From the NCBI GenBank assembly GCA_937922235.1, contig CAKZVC010000025.1, positions 1 through 64,000 of the forward strand: a stretch of 64,000 nucleotides of DNA, in the 5' to 3' direction. The translations under genes were made by a program, and so were the position numbers. Positions 7,619 through 15,526 of the stretch are shown piece after piece (position 1 is the stretch's first letter; each line of letters begins with the position of its first letter). The notes below the pieces were generated by a model. The model was not told the origin of the DNA. It saw only the letters and a program-made list of their open reading frames with translations, and did no database searches. Source of the DNA: an uncultured Acidimicrobiales bacterium. Its GTDB lineage: Bacteria > Actinomycetota > Acidimicrobiia > Acidimicrobiales > SHLQ01.

Positions 7619-8601
7619 TGCCTCGGTTTCTCAAACCCATGAAGGCGGGCCCCGGGCAGCTGCCCGCGGCCAACGGCGATTGGGGATACGAGATCAAGTG
7701 GGACGGCATGCGTGTTGTTGCACACCTGCACGCTGGCGATGACCAGCCCACCGTTCGCCTGCAAACCGGAAACGGAAACGACGCAACCGTGTCGTTCCCC
7801 GAGCTCCACGGCCTCGAAGTGCTCCTCGACGGTTTTGACTCGCTCATCCTCGACGGCGAAGTCGTGGCGATCGACCCCGATGGACTTCCCAGCTTTCCCC
7901 TGCTTCAGCAACGCATGCACGTTTCGGACCCAACCGATGCCAGGCGTCGTGCGGTCAACGTGCCGGTGAGCTACGCCATTTTCGATGTGCTCCATATCAA
8001 TGGTCAAGACACGATGCGCCTACCACTTCGAGACCGTCGCCAGCTCCTTGAGCAGATCGTCGACGACGGGGAACATTGGCGGATCACGACGATGCACACC
8101 GAAGACCCTGCAGGTCTGCTCGCGACTGTGACCGAACGTGGGATGGAAGGATTGGTCGCCAAGCAGCTCTCGTCGCTCTACCAAGAAGGTAAGCGGCCCG
8201 CGGCCTGGATCAAGATCAAGCCCCGGCATCGACAAGAGTTCGTTGTTGGAGGGTGGAGCGAAGGCCGCGACGGCAACACCGGGAACCTTGGGTCATTGCT
8301 CATTGGCTACATGGACGGTGACGATCTCATCCACTGCGGCAGTGTCGGGTCGGGTCTGAACGACAGCTCACGGCGCGAGTGGCTCGCCCGTGTGTCTGAA
8401 CACGAGTTGCCCGCTCAGCCGTTCGTAAACCACGTTGACCGCAAGTCAGGTCGAACCTTCCACTGGACCGAACCGACCTACGTCGTCGAGGTCGCGTTCC
8501 ACAACTGGGAGACCGACGGTCACCTCCGTCACCCGGTGTATCTCGGCCTACGAACCGACAAGACACCAGCCGAGGTAGTGAGAGAAGCTCATTCGCAATG
8601 A
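7618..8601 (+). CDS. ATP-dependent DNA ligase (LigC/LigD-ligase type)
   Basis: A 327-residue stand-alone ligase with an adenylation domain (PF01068, about residues 1-195) and an OB-fold domain (PF04679, about 205-320). The nucleotidyl-transfer motif I is YEIKWDGMRV with catalytic K27. ILDGEVVAID is motif III, GMEGLVAKQ motif IV and WIKIKP motif V. It matches the ligase module of LigD, which seals double-strand breaks in non-homologous end joining, or the short LigC ligases. No polymerase or nuclease module and no Ku gene lie in this window. It is the last gene of an operon of metabolic redox proteins (TGATG overlap), an unexpected place for a repair enzyme. A hairpin follows at 8646-8686. Confidence 0.88.
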   Translation: MPRFLKPMKAGPGQLPAANGDWGYEIKWDGMRVVAHLHAGDDQPTVRLQTGNGNDATVSFPELHGLEVLLDGFDSLILDGEVVAIDPDGLPSFPLLQQRMHVSDPTDARRRAVNVPVSYAIFDVLHINGQDTMRLPLRDRRQLLEQIVDDGEHWRITTMHTEDPAGLLATVTERGMEGLVAKQLSSLYQEGKRPAAWIKIKPRHRQEFVVGGWSEGRDGNTGNLGSLLIGYMDGDDLIHCGSVGSGLNDSSRREWLARVSEHELPAQPFVNHVDRKSGRTFHWTEPTYVVEVAFHNWETDGHLRHPVYLGLRTDKTPAEVVREAHSQ

Positions 8602-8645
8602 GTGGGTAAGCGGTTCGATTCTGCTCTCCGTCTGTCTTCCCAAGC

Positions 8646-8686
8646 TTTGTGCACTTGTCCACCTCCTCGGTGGCAAAGTGCACAAA
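8646..8686. terminator. Hairpin terminator after DNA ligase gene
   Basis: An 18-nt arm TTTGTGCACTTGTCCACC pairs with GGTGGCAAAGTGCACAAA (two mismatches) around a five-base loop. The right arm ends in AAAA on the + strand. It ends the four-gene operon. Confidence 0.65.
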
Positions 8687-8730
8687 AGAGTCGGGGTTTG
8701 GGCGATCGCCCGTGTGGCATCGTTGGATTC

Positions 8731-8934
8731 ATGAGTTTTTGTCCTGACGATCATGAACTTGAAGAAATGATCGAGGAATTTGGAGACGATCTTCAAGGCC
8801 TCGTTGGTTGGTCATTGTCGGCCATGGCTTATAAATGTGATGCGCCAAATTCGCATTCTGTCGAAAGCCACAACAAGCAGCGCCAGCGCTGGGCTTCGGT
8901 GCTCGAAACTCACATTCGAAGTCAAGGCTGGTGA
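8731..8934 (+). CDS. Small acidic hypothetical protein (doubtful)
   Basis: An ATG at 8731 opens a 67-codon frame with an acidic N-terminal half (DDHELEEMIEEFGDD) and a basic, Q-rich end. Codon use is less GC-biased than in neighbouring genes, and no ribosome site or leaderless -10 box is seen. It lies in a 609-bp stretch (8602-9210) without a confident gene. It could be a decaying or recently acquired gene, or chance. Confidence 0.3.
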   Translation: MSFCPDDHELEEMIEEFGDDLQGLVGWSLSAMAYKCDAPNSHSVESHNKQRQRWASVLETHIRSQGW

Positions 8935-8949
8935 GGAACTCGTTGACAG

Positions 8950-9243
8950 TCATCGATTGACAGCAAGTGGCATGACTTTGATAGCGCGGACCAGGGACCC
9001 GCTCTTAACTAGGATGCGGTAGTCCTCTCTGCCATCGAAAACTGGCGGCAGTTCATCGAATTTAGCGGCGAATCGCTGGACAATCTCAAGAAGTTCGATG
9101 GTCCGAAAGTCGATAGCCGACGGCTCGCCGTTTGGGCCCCGCTGGTGTACTTGGGACTTGGAACCGGCAAGGTTCCCGCAGACGTGGTCACAGAATAGGT
9201 ACGGTCGCGTGTGGCCGAATCCGACGACGCAAGACCAAACCAA
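8950..9243 (-). CDS. Hypothetical protein, 97 residues
   Basis: This frame encodes a sensible mixed helical sequence in its last 65 residues (IDFRTIELLEIVQRFAAKF, then a beta-rich end), with moderate GC at third positions. Its nominal ATG overlaps the divergent membrane-protein gene by 33 bp, and the first 30 residues (with CDHVC) look less convincing, so the real start may lie further inside. No family was recognised. Confidence 0.35.
   Translation of the reverse strand: MVWSCVVGFGHTRPYLFCDHVCGNLAGSKSQVHQRGPNGEPSAIDFRTIELLEIVQRFAAKFDELPPVFDGREDYRILVKSGSLVRAIKVMPLAVNR
9200..9205 (+). promoter_or_regulatory. -10 box TACGGT of leaderless small membrane-protein gene
   Basis: TACGGT lies five bases before the GTG at 9211 and no ribosome site is present. 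It supports the GTG start. Confidence 0.45.
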
Positions 9244-9501
9244 GCTGCGAACCGACCTGCCTACCCGTTCATGTGGGCAATGGGCAATGCCATCTTTCTC
9301 CTGCTTGGGCTGGGTGCCATTCTCGACCCCGAGCCCCAGTCATTCGGACCGAAGGTGACCGGGTCGCTCGCGCTCCTCGCTGCCGGGGCGATGCAAGGGC
9401 GCGGTCTCGGGCCGCAATACAGCCAGAACGCCCGGCTATTCACCGCAGTCTTTCTCGCCTTCGATGCCCTAGTGATCGCGGGCATCTGGCTGATCCGCTA
9501 G
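9211..9501 (+). CDS. Small three-helix membrane protein, unknown function
   Basis: The 96-residue product has a polar N-terminus and three hydrophobic stretches (about residues 19-38, 49-63 and 77-95), so it is probably an inner-membrane protein with three helices. A glycine-rich GAMQGRGLGPQYSQNAR loop lies between helices two and three. It starts at GTG behind a TACGGT box. No family was recognised. The next gene is convergent. Confidence 0.65.
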   Translation: MAESDDARPNQAANRPAYPFMWAMGNAIFLLLGLGAILDPEPQSFGPKVTGSLALLAAGAMQGRGLGPQYSQNARLFTAVFLAFDALVIAGIWLIR

Positions 9502-9551
9502 TTCGTTCGTCCGTGACATCCACGTTTGACCCTGGACGTCACTGCAGGCGA

Positions 9552-9971
9552 CTAGGCGGTCTTGGCGATGAGAACTGCGCAGGGTGCCTTGTGAGCAACG
9601 TCTTCGGCGATGCTGCCGAGTACGCGACCGAGGCCCTGCACGTGGCGGTTGCCAACGAGGATGAGGTCGGCATCGACTTCTTCGGCTTCGTCGAGCAGGA
9701 CCTTTGCTGGTGAGCCAGGCACTGCTGCAAGGCTGACGTCGAGGTGGCATAGGTTTGACGCGAGGCTGGTTAGCTGTTCGCGAGCGATCTCCGATGAGCT
9801 CAAGAACTGCTTGTCTGTCGACTCGCCGATCTGGTGAACCTTGTCGCTCTTTTCGACAGCTGTTACAAGGTGAACCTTGGACCCGGTTGCGGTGGCGAGG
9901 TCAGCGGCCTGTTCTACTGCCCGCATCGAACGCTCTGAACCGTCGTATCCAACAACAATCTTCTTGTACAT
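9552..9971 (-). CDS. Universal stress protein (UspA family)
   Basis: A single 139-residue Usp domain (PF00582). The N-terminal KIVVGYDGSERSMRA strand-loop and the C-terminal ATP-binding motif GNRHVQGLGRVLGS (G-x2-G-x9-G-S/T type) are intact, placing it among ATP-binding Usp proteins. Such cytoplasmic proteins respond to stress or energy limitation. AGAGAAG precedes the ATG as a ribosome site. The divergent nitroreductase is a plausible redox-stress neighbour. Confidence 0.92.
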   Translation of the reverse strand: MYKKIVVGYDGSERSMRAVEQAADLATATGSKVHLVTAVEKSDKVHQIGESTDKQFLSSSEIAREQLTSLASNLCHLDVSLAAVPGSPAKVLLDEAEEVDADLILVGNRHVQGLGRVLGSIAEDVAHKAPCAVLIAKTA

Positions 9972-10072
9972 CTTCTCTACCTCTGGGCGCCGTTAGGAGT
10001 TCGGGGGGGGGTGACGCCGTATATCCAACGTTATGTACCTACTCGGCAGTAACTGATGCCGAAATCAGCAAC

Positions 10073-10093
10073 AGCGGTCACACTGTGACCGCT
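10073..10093. promoter_or_regulatory. Perfect dyad between stress-protein and nitroreductase genes
   Basis: AGCGGTCAC-ACT-GTGACCGCT is a perfect inverted repeat with a three-base centre in the 248-bp divergent region. It could be an operator or, as RNA, a hairpin. A run of nine G lies nearby at 10003-10011. Between the dyad and 10200 the DNA is GC-rich with further short inverted repeats but no gene. Confidence 0.45.
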
Positions 10094-10207
10094 ATCGCCC
10101 GCAAGGCGGGATCCGGCCCTGGCGGGCCTCGACCCGCGCTGCGGTTGGCCGGAGGCCGCGTCCGTTCGACCGAGCAAGCTCGGATCGAACTCGCCGCTTT
10201 CGCCGAC

Positions 10208-10213
10208 TACGGT
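10208..10213 (+). promoter_or_regulatory. -10 box TACGGT of leaderless nitroreductase gene
   Basis: TACGGT is six bases before ATG 10220 and no ribosome site is present. It supports this start over the long upstream extension of the open frame. Confidence 0.5.
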
Positions 10214-10219
10214 CCGTTT

Positions 10220-10867
10220 ATGGAATTTGACCTCGAACAGACCGACCGCCTGCTACTGACGACGAAGCAAATTCGCAAGCGGATGGACATGACCCGCCCG
10301 GTGCCACGTGAGACGCTGCTCGAATGCATCGATATTGCCAGTCGAGCACCAATGGGTTCGAACGTTGAGCGGAACAAATGGCTCATCGTCGAGGACGACG
10401 CGTTGAAGGCCAAGATCGCCGAGCTCTATCGGGCCAACGCCGAGCCGTACTTAGCGCAGAGCGGCGACGCCCCTGTTGACGGCCGCGCTGGCCGCGTTGT
10501 CAGTTCGGCGCGTTTCCTCTCCGATCACATGCACGAGGTGCCGGCAATGGTGATCCCGTTGCGCCTCGACCGAGTCGAAGGCTGGCCATCGGGTGACGTG
10601 TCTGGCTGGTACGGATCGGTCCTTCCCGGAGTATGGAGCTTTCAGATGGCCTTGCGGTCCCGCGGCATTGGCTCCTGTTGGACCACGCTGCATCTTGGTT
10701 CGGAGGCCGAAGTTGGCGAGCTTCTCGGCATTCCAGACACCGTGACTCAGGTCGCGATGTTGCCGGTTGGGTATTACACCGGCGACTCCTTCTCGGTCAC
10801 GCCTCGACGTCCCGCTGCCGAGATCACCTTCATTGATCAGTGGGGCGCGAAGGCCGCTGATTTGTAG
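10220..10867 (+). CDS. Nitroreductase family protein
   Basis: The 215-residue protein is of the FMN-dependent nitroreductase fold (PF00881). Typical features are an N-terminal helix then IRKRMDMTRPVPRETLLECIDIASRAPMGSN, where the R and S contact FMN, and the central GVWSFQMALRSRGIGSCWTTLH helix, with the LPVGYYTGD region near the end. These enzymes use NAD(P)H to reduce nitro groups, quinones or enones. The frame is open upstream, but that part overlaps the stress-protein gene and has no sensible composition. The start at 10220 fits the TACGGT box and domain length. Confidence 0.85.
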   Translation: MEFDLEQTDRLLLTTKQIRKRMDMTRPVPRETLLECIDIASRAPMGSNVERNKWLIVEDDALKAKIAELYRANAEPYLAQSGDAPVDGRAGRVVSSARFLSDHMHEVPAMVIPLRLDRVEGWPSGDVSGWYGSVLPGVWSFQMALRSRGIGSCWTTLHLGSEAEVGELLGIPDTVTQVAMLPVGYYTGDSFSVTPRRPAAEITFIDQWGAKAADL

Positions 10868-10943
10868 AGAATCGAGCGCCTTGCGACAAAAGTTGCGCGG
10901 CCACTAGCAACCTGTTAGACAGCCTCACATTCCTGCTAGACCT

Positions 10944-10959
10944 CCTAACAAATTGTTGG
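10944..10959. promoter_or_regulatory. Imperfect palindrome upstream of taurine-pyruvate aminotransferase gene
   Basis: CCTAACAAATTGTTGG is a 16-bp near-palindrome about 105 bp before the aminotransferase start. TTAGACA/TGTCTA-like half sites (10914-10920 and 10973-10978) flank it. It resembles, with different spacing, the TCCAACAATGTTGGA box before the TRAP operon and is a candidate operator for the taurine genes. Confidence 0.35.
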
Positions 10960-11062
10960 TAGTGTCTACAGTCACAAGCGTGGTGACAACGGTGTCGCGG
11001 TTCGCCCTGAACTCGTTCGCCATTTTCGCCTTCCATCGAGCCCCCTGAGGAGGTCGGCAGAT

Positions 11063-12439
11063 ATGACAGCAACGAACAGAGAGATTGCGCAAAAGCATCT
11101 GATGCCGCATTACACCAAGGGTGCGGCCTGGAATAACTCCAACATGCCCGTGATGGTCAGCGGCAACGGCTGCTACACCGAGGACGAGGACGGCGAGCGC
11201 TACCTCGACGGACTCGCTGGGCTGTTCTGCTCGAACATTGGCCACGGCCGAAGCGATCTCGCTGCGGCAGCCGCCAAGCAGGCCGAAAAGCTGGCGTTCT
11301 TCCCGAACTGGGGCATGGCCACGCCACCGACGATCGAGGCAGCACAGATGATTGCTGACTTCGCCCCTGGTGACGACCTCAGCGAGGTCTTCTTTGTGAG
11401 CTCGGGGTCAGAAGCTGTCGAGTCGGCCGTGAAGTTCGCCCGCAACTACCACGTAGCCCGAGGCGAAGAGACCCGCTACAAGGTGATCGCTCGCAACTGG
11501 GCGTACCACGGCACCACCCTGGGCGCCCTTTCGGTCACGGGCATCCCGAAGTTCCGCACCCAGTTCTTGCCACTCCTCTGGGACGGTGTGCATCACGTGC
11601 CGAACACCCTCGACGGCGCTGGCGCCGAAGGCACTCCTGTTGCCGAGTGGCCCTGCGTTACCGAGATTGAGCAGACGATCATCGACCAAGGTCCCGAGAC
11701 CATCTCGCTCATCATTGCCGAGCCAATTCAGAACGGCCGTGGCGCAGTGGTTCCGCCCGAGGGCTACTGGCAAGAGCTTCGCCGCATCGCTGACAAGTAC
11801 GGCATCCTCCTCGCCGCTGACGAGGTCATCTGCGCCTTTGGTCGTATGGGTCACTGGTTCGCAAGTGAACGTCTTGGCATCGAGCCCGACATGATCACCT
11901 TCGCCAAGGGCGTCACCTCGGCTTACATGCCGCTCGGCGGCGTGGTGATCAAGCGGTCACTGGTCGAAGAGACCTGGGACTCCGAACTCGGTATGTACAA
12001 CCACGGATCGACCTTTGGCGGTCACCCGGTTGCCTGCGCCGTCGCCGTTGCCAACATGAAGGCCATGCGCGACGAAGGCGTCCTTCAGAACGTGCTCGAC
12101 AACGAGCAGTATTTTCAAGACCACCTCACGAAGCTTGTCGACCGGTTCGACATCTTGAAGGAATGGCGCGGCATGGGCTACTTCTATGCCGTCGAATTCG
12201 TCGAGAGCCGTGAGCATGGCAAAGAGCTCAGCGATGAAGATCGAACCGCACTCCAAGGTGGAGTACTCGGATCGTTCGTACACGAATCCAAGCTGCTGAT
12301 CCGTCCAGACGACCGCGGCGCAACAATGTTGGTGCTTTCGCCACCGCTTATTGCCGACCGTGCCGTGCTTGACGACATCATGGAGCGAATGGTGTTTATT
12401 CTTGAGCGAACCGAAGCATGGCTGAACGGCGACCGCTAA
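11063..12439 (+). CDS. tpa: Class III aminotransferase, probable taurine-pyruvate aminotransferase
   Basis: This 458-residue enzyme is an omega-amino-acid:pyruvate-type aminotransferase (PF00202). The PLP-binding lysine is K282 in FAKGVTSAYMPLGG, D253 (AADEVICAFG) contacts the pyridine nitrogen, and SSGSEAVESAVKFARNYH binds the phosphate. Tpa converts taurine plus pyruvate to sulfoacetaldehyde plus alanine. The assignment rests mainly on context: a TauABC-type importer follows, phosphate acetyltransferase lies 6 kb away and sulfoacetaldehyde acetyltransferase 16 kb away. No alanine dehydrogenase, needed to recycle alanine, lies in the window. A very strong ribosome site (GAGGAGGT) precedes the ATG. 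A different omega-aminotransferase specificity cannot be ruled out. Confidence 0.82.
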   Translation: MTATNREIAQKHLMPHYTKGAAWNNSNMPVMVSGNGCYTEDEDGERYLDGLAGLFCSNIGHGRSDLAAAAAKQAEKLAFFPNWGMATPPTIEAAQMIADFAPGDDLSEVFFVSSGSEAVESAVKFARNYHVARGEETRYKVIARNWAYHGTTLGALSVTGIPKFRTQFLPLLWDGVHHVPNTLDGAGAEGTPVAEWPCVTEIEQTIIDQGPETISLIIAEPIQNGRGAVVPPEGYWQELRRIADKYGILLAADEVICAFGRMGHWFASERLGIEPDMITFAKGVTSAYMPLGGVVIKRSLVEETWDSELGMYNHGSTFGGHPVACAVAVANMKAMRDEGVLQNVLDNEQYFQDHLTKLVDRFDILKEWRGMGYFYAVEFVESREHGKELSDEDRTALQGGVLGSFVHESKLLIRPDDRGATMLVLSPPLIADRAVLDDIMERMVFILERTEAWLNGDR

Positions 12440-12479
12440 CGCGGCTACTGTTTCACCGGGCCTCGGCCTAAGCAATAGT

Positions 12480-12496
12480 CCGCTGGATTCCAGCGG
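12480..12496. other. Short hairpin between tpa and tauA
   Basis: CCGCTGG-ATT-CCAGCGG forms a seven-pair hairpin in the 110-bp gap. It may weaken read-through from tpa or protect the downstream mRNA end. Confidence 0.4.
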
Positions 12497-12549
12497 GCAG
12501 CGTTTCCTTCGGGAGCGTTAACTCAAAGAACTCCCGGAGGGGGAACATT

Positions 12550-13560
12550 ATGAAGAAGTGGTTAGCCGCAGTGCTTGCCGGTTTCGCACTTGTCGCCGCA
12601 GCATGTGGTGGCGGTGGCAGCAGCCTTGAGGAATTGAACGTTGCGTACTTTGCCGAGTGGCCAACGCCAAACCAGATCGGTCAGGAAGACGGATCGTTCG
12701 CTGAAGCAGTGGGTGTTGAGACGATCAACTGGATCCCGTTCAACAGTGGTGGCGAAATGTCCGAAGCAATGATCGCTGGCGACATCGACATCTCCTACTC
12801 ACAGGGTCTGACCCCGTTTGCAGGCGCAATCAACAATGGTGCTGACCTCAAGCTCGTCGGCATTGCTGTGTCCTACTCCGATGCAGATAACTGCATCGTG
12901 CAAGACAGCCTCGGTGTCACCAAGGCCAACGCTGCTGAGACCCTTGCTGGTGCAACCGTCATGACGCCATTCGGCAACGTGACGCACTACAAGATGCTCA
13001 AGATGATGGAGAACCTCGGTGTCGACATCGGCGGCCTCAACATCGTTCAGGCTGAAGGTGGCGCAACCACCGCAGCAGCATTCGAAGTTGGTGACATCGA
13101 CGTCGGCTGTGCATTCGGTGGTTCGATCGAAAACATGATCGCCAACGGTGGATCCCCAATCTTCACTGGTGCTGAGCAGCAGTCAGAGGTCGGCATCTTC
13201 ACCTACGACATCGTGTCGATCCCAACCGCATTCGGTGAAGAGAACCGTGACGTCGTTGTTGACTTCCTTCGTGCAACCGAAGAGTTCAACGACAAGTGGC
13301 GTGCAGACCCTGCAACCAACAACCCAATCATCGCGAAGGCTGCTGGTATGGAGGACGTAGGCAACTTCCTCGACGGTGAACTCTGGTTCGTCTTCCCAAC
13401 AGTCGAAGAGCAGCTCAGCTCTGACTGGCTCGCCGGCAACGTTGGCGCAGCTATGCAAGGACAGGTTGAGACCTTGGCCGAGCTCGGCGGTGGCGCACCA
13501 GCCAACGGCGACTTCCTCGGTTCAGTCGACGCAAGCTTCCTCGAAGAGGTAAGTGGATAA
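12550..13560 (+). CDS. tauA: TauA-type substrate-binding lipoprotein of sulfonate/taurine ABC transporter
   Basis: The 336-residue protein has a lipoprotein signal peptide with lipobox VAAAC (C19), so it is anchored outside the membrane. The mature part has the SsuA/TauA-like periplasmic-binding fold: LNVAYFAEWPTPNQIGQ at the start, then GEMSEAMIAGDIDISYSQG and FEVGDIDVGCAFGG segments. It delivers taurine or a related sulfonate to the TauBC importer. The ribosome site GGAGGGGG is very strong. Two tight hairpins after the stop (13573-13638) separate it from tauB and may raise its dose relative to the membrane parts, as is common for binding proteins. Confidence 0.85.
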   Translation: MKKWLAAVLAGFALVAAACGGGGSSLEELNVAYFAEWPTPNQIGQEDGSFAEAVGVETINWIPFNSGGEMSEAMIAGDIDISYSQGLTPFAGAINNGADLKLVGIAVSYSDADNCIVQDSLGVTKANAAETLAGATVMTPFGNVTHYKMLKMMENLGVDIGGLNIVQAEGGATTAAAFEVGDIDVGCAFGGSIENMIANGGSPIFTGAEQQSEVGIFTYDIVSIPTAFGEENRDVVVDFLRATEEFNDKWRADPATNNPIIAKAAGMEDVGNFLDGELWFVFPTVEEQLSSDWLAGNVGAAMQGQVETLAELGGGAPANGDFLGSVDASFLEEVSG

Positions 13561-13572
13561 GTACTACTCAGC

Positions 13573-13590
13573 TCAACGGTTCGCCGTTGA
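13573..13590. other. UUCG-tetraloop hairpin between tauA and tauB
   Basis: TCAACGG-TTCG-CCGTTGA forms a very stable small hairpin shortly after the tauA stop. UUCG loops are typical of mRNA 3'-end stabilisers. Confidence 0.5.
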
Positions 13591-13606
13591 CCTGATTTGA
13601 TGCGGT

Positions 13607-13638
13607 CGGCGCTAGGGCCCATATGGGCTCTAGCGCCG
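13607..13638. terminator. Strong 16-bp inverted repeat between tauA and tauB (attenuator or processing site)
   Basis: CGGCGCTAGGGCCCAT is followed directly by ATGGGCTCTAGCGCCG, complementary but for one G-T pair. Its place inside an operon suggests partial termination or protection of the tauA mRNA rather than a full stop. Confidence 0.6.
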
Positions 13639-13673
13639 ATTGCGTCTAGATGAGATTTTCCTAAGGGGGGAAC

Positions 13674-14477
13674 GTGCGAGACCTTTCGGTCAAAAACGTA
13701 GAAATGGTGTACGAGGTGCCAAACGGTTCCAACGTGCATGCACTGAGCAATGTGTCGTTCGATCTGGCCGCTGGCCGCCTGCTCACGCTTCTCGGTCCGT
13801 CCGGCTGCGGAAAGACAACGCTGCTCAACATCCTTGCTGGCTTCCTCGCCCCCACAGGTGGTCAGGTAACCCTCGGCAACGACATCATCACCGGCCCCGG
13901 CCAGGAACGCGGCATGGTCTTCCAGCAGGGGGCACTCTTCGAGTGGCTCAGCGTCGAAAAGAACATTGCGTTCGGCCCAAACATGAACGGTGCCGACAAA
14001 GCCCAAACGAAGGCTCGGGTCGATGAACTGCTCGACATCGTCGGCCTTGGTGGCTTCGGCGACAAGCAGATTTACGAACTCTCCGGTGGTATGCAGCAGC
14101 GTGTGGCCTTGGCCCGCTGTCTGGCAAATGACCCCGACGTGATCTTGATGGATGAGCCACTCGGTGCTCTCGACGCACTGACGCGCGAGAAGATGCAGAA
14201 GCTCATCCTCGAACTGTGGCAGGAGACGGGCAAGACCGTCATCCTCGTAACCCATAGTGTGGAAGAGGCGCTGTACCTTGGCGATCGCCTCTTCGTCATG
14301 GCTCCTCGCCCGGGCCGAATCGAACGTGACTACGACCTACCGTTCGCCGAAAAGGGTCTGCACACCGACACTCGTGAAATGAAGGCATCGCCCGAGTTCA
14401 TCGAGAAGCGTGAAGAAGTGCTCTCGCTCATCTGGGAGATGGAAGAAGAGATTATGGGTCGAACGGAGGGCGTCTGA
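13674..14477 (+). CDS. tauB: TauB-type ATPase of sulfonate/taurine ABC transporter
   Basis: A 267-residue ABC ATPase with Walker A GPSGCGKTT (residues 41-49), Q-loop in GMVFQQGALFEWLSV, signature LSGGMQQRVALAR, Walker B VILMDEPLGALD and the H-loop in ILVTHSVEEA. It energises uptake of taurine or other sulfonates through TauC. The GTG start follows a strong ribosome site (AAGGGGGG). Its stop overlaps the tauC start (TGATG). The C-terminal tail (about 40 residues, REEVLSLIWEMEEEI) is the extension commonly seen in the nitrate/sulfonate/bicarbonate subfamily. Confidence 0.9.
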   Translation: MRDLSVKNVEMVYEVPNGSNVHALSNVSFDLAAGRLLTLLGPSGCGKTTLLNILAGFLAPTGGQVTLGNDIITGPGQERGMVFQQGALFEWLSVEKNIAFGPNMNGADKAQTKARVDELLDIVGLGGFGDKQIYELSGGMQQRVALARCLANDPDVILMDEPLGALDALTREKMQKLILELWQETGKTVILVTHSVEEALYLGDRLFVMAPRPGRIERDYDLPFAEKGLHTDTREMKASPEFIEKREEVLSLIWEMEEEIMGRTEGV

Positions 14478-15493
14478 TGTCTGATGCAGGAATGGGTGCA
14501 CGAGCAGGTGGAGTTTCTGGAGCCATCGACGGGATGGACGCTGCCGCCGAATACGCACTTCCCGCCAGTAAGGCGAAGAAAAGCCCAAACAAGGATCGCA
14601 AGACCGTCACGTTCGGCGACTCGTCAGCGGTGCGCAGCGATACCCGCTGGAGCGTCATTGCGTTCATCGGCTTGATTCTGCTCTGGTGGGTATCGACGAA
14701 GCCGTGGGGCCTCGACGAGGCATTCAAGGCCGCTGACCTTTCCGATGCCGAGCGCATCACGGTCTGTAACCAAAGCGAAGAGTGCGGGCGCGATTCCTAC
14801 AGTCAGCTCGCCGGGCCACTCACGTTCCCCTCGATCCGCGACACATGGAACGCCATGGGCACACTCGCAACCGAAGGTTTCCGTGGCCCAACGTTGTGGG
14901 AGCACATGCGTGCCAGTCTCTGGCGCGTTGTCCGCGGGATGTTCTGGGGCATGGTTGTAGGAATACCGGTCGGTTTCGCAATGGGCTTGTCGAACAAGGC
15001 CCGTGGTTTCTTCGATACCATCGTCGAACTCTTTCGTCCGATTCCACCGTTCGCTCTCATCCCACTGTTCATCTTGATCTTCGGTATCGGCGACGGCACG
15101 GCTCGCAACCTTCTGATCTTCGCCAGCATCTGGATCATGATCATCGCTGCTCGAAGTGGCGTCGGTGCGGCAAGCTTGTCGAAGGTTCGTGCGGCGTATT
15201 CGCTCGGTGCGTCCAAGCGTCAGGTTCTGCAGAAGGTGCTTCTGCCGAACGCGCTCCCAGAGCTCTTCACCGGCATCCGTGTTGCGCTTGGTGTGTCCTG
15301 GGGAACCTTGGTCGCCGCCGAGCTCGTCGGCACCCGAGAGGGCCTCGGCGCCATGATCTTTGCCGCCCGCCCCTTCTTCCGTCTCGACGTTGTGGTCGCT
15401 GGCGTAATCGTCATTGCCGTCCTTGGCGTGTTTATGGACATGCTTTTGCGAATTCTTGAGGCTCGTCTCATCCCATGGCGCGGTAAGGGGTAG
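14477..15493 (+). CDS. tauC: TauC-type permease of sulfonate/taurine ABC transporter
   Basis: A 338-residue inner-membrane permease (PF00528). A hydrophilic N-terminus of about 50 residues precedes the first helix (WSVIAFIGLILLWWVS). A periplasmic segment of about 85 residues with a cysteine pair follows (VCNQSEECGRD), then the transporter domain with the EAA-type loop SLGASKRQVLQKVLLPNALPEL that contacts TauB. The long loop with paired cysteines is unusual for TauC/SsuC permeases, which are about 60-80 residues shorter. It is the last gene of the operon and is followed by a classic terminator at 15572-15600. Confidence 0.88.
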   Translation: MSDAGMGARAGGVSGAIDGMDAAAEYALPASKAKKSPNKDRKTVTFGDSSAVRSDTRWSVIAFIGLILLWWVSTKPWGLDEAFKAADLSDAERITVCNQSEECGRDSYSQLAGPLTFPSIRDTWNAMGTLATEGFRGPTLWEHMRASLWRVVRGMFWGMVVGIPVGFAMGLSNKARGFFDTIVELFRPIPPFALIPLFILIFGIGDGTARNLLIFASIWIMIIAARSGVGAASLSKVRAAYSLGASKRQVLQKVLLPNALPELFTGIRVALGVSWGTLVAAELVGTREGLGAMIFAARPFFRLDVVVAGVIVIAVLGVFMDMLLRILEARLIPWRGKG

Positions 15494-15526
15494 TGGTTCG
15501 GCGCAGGGCGCCTCACCACACTCGAG

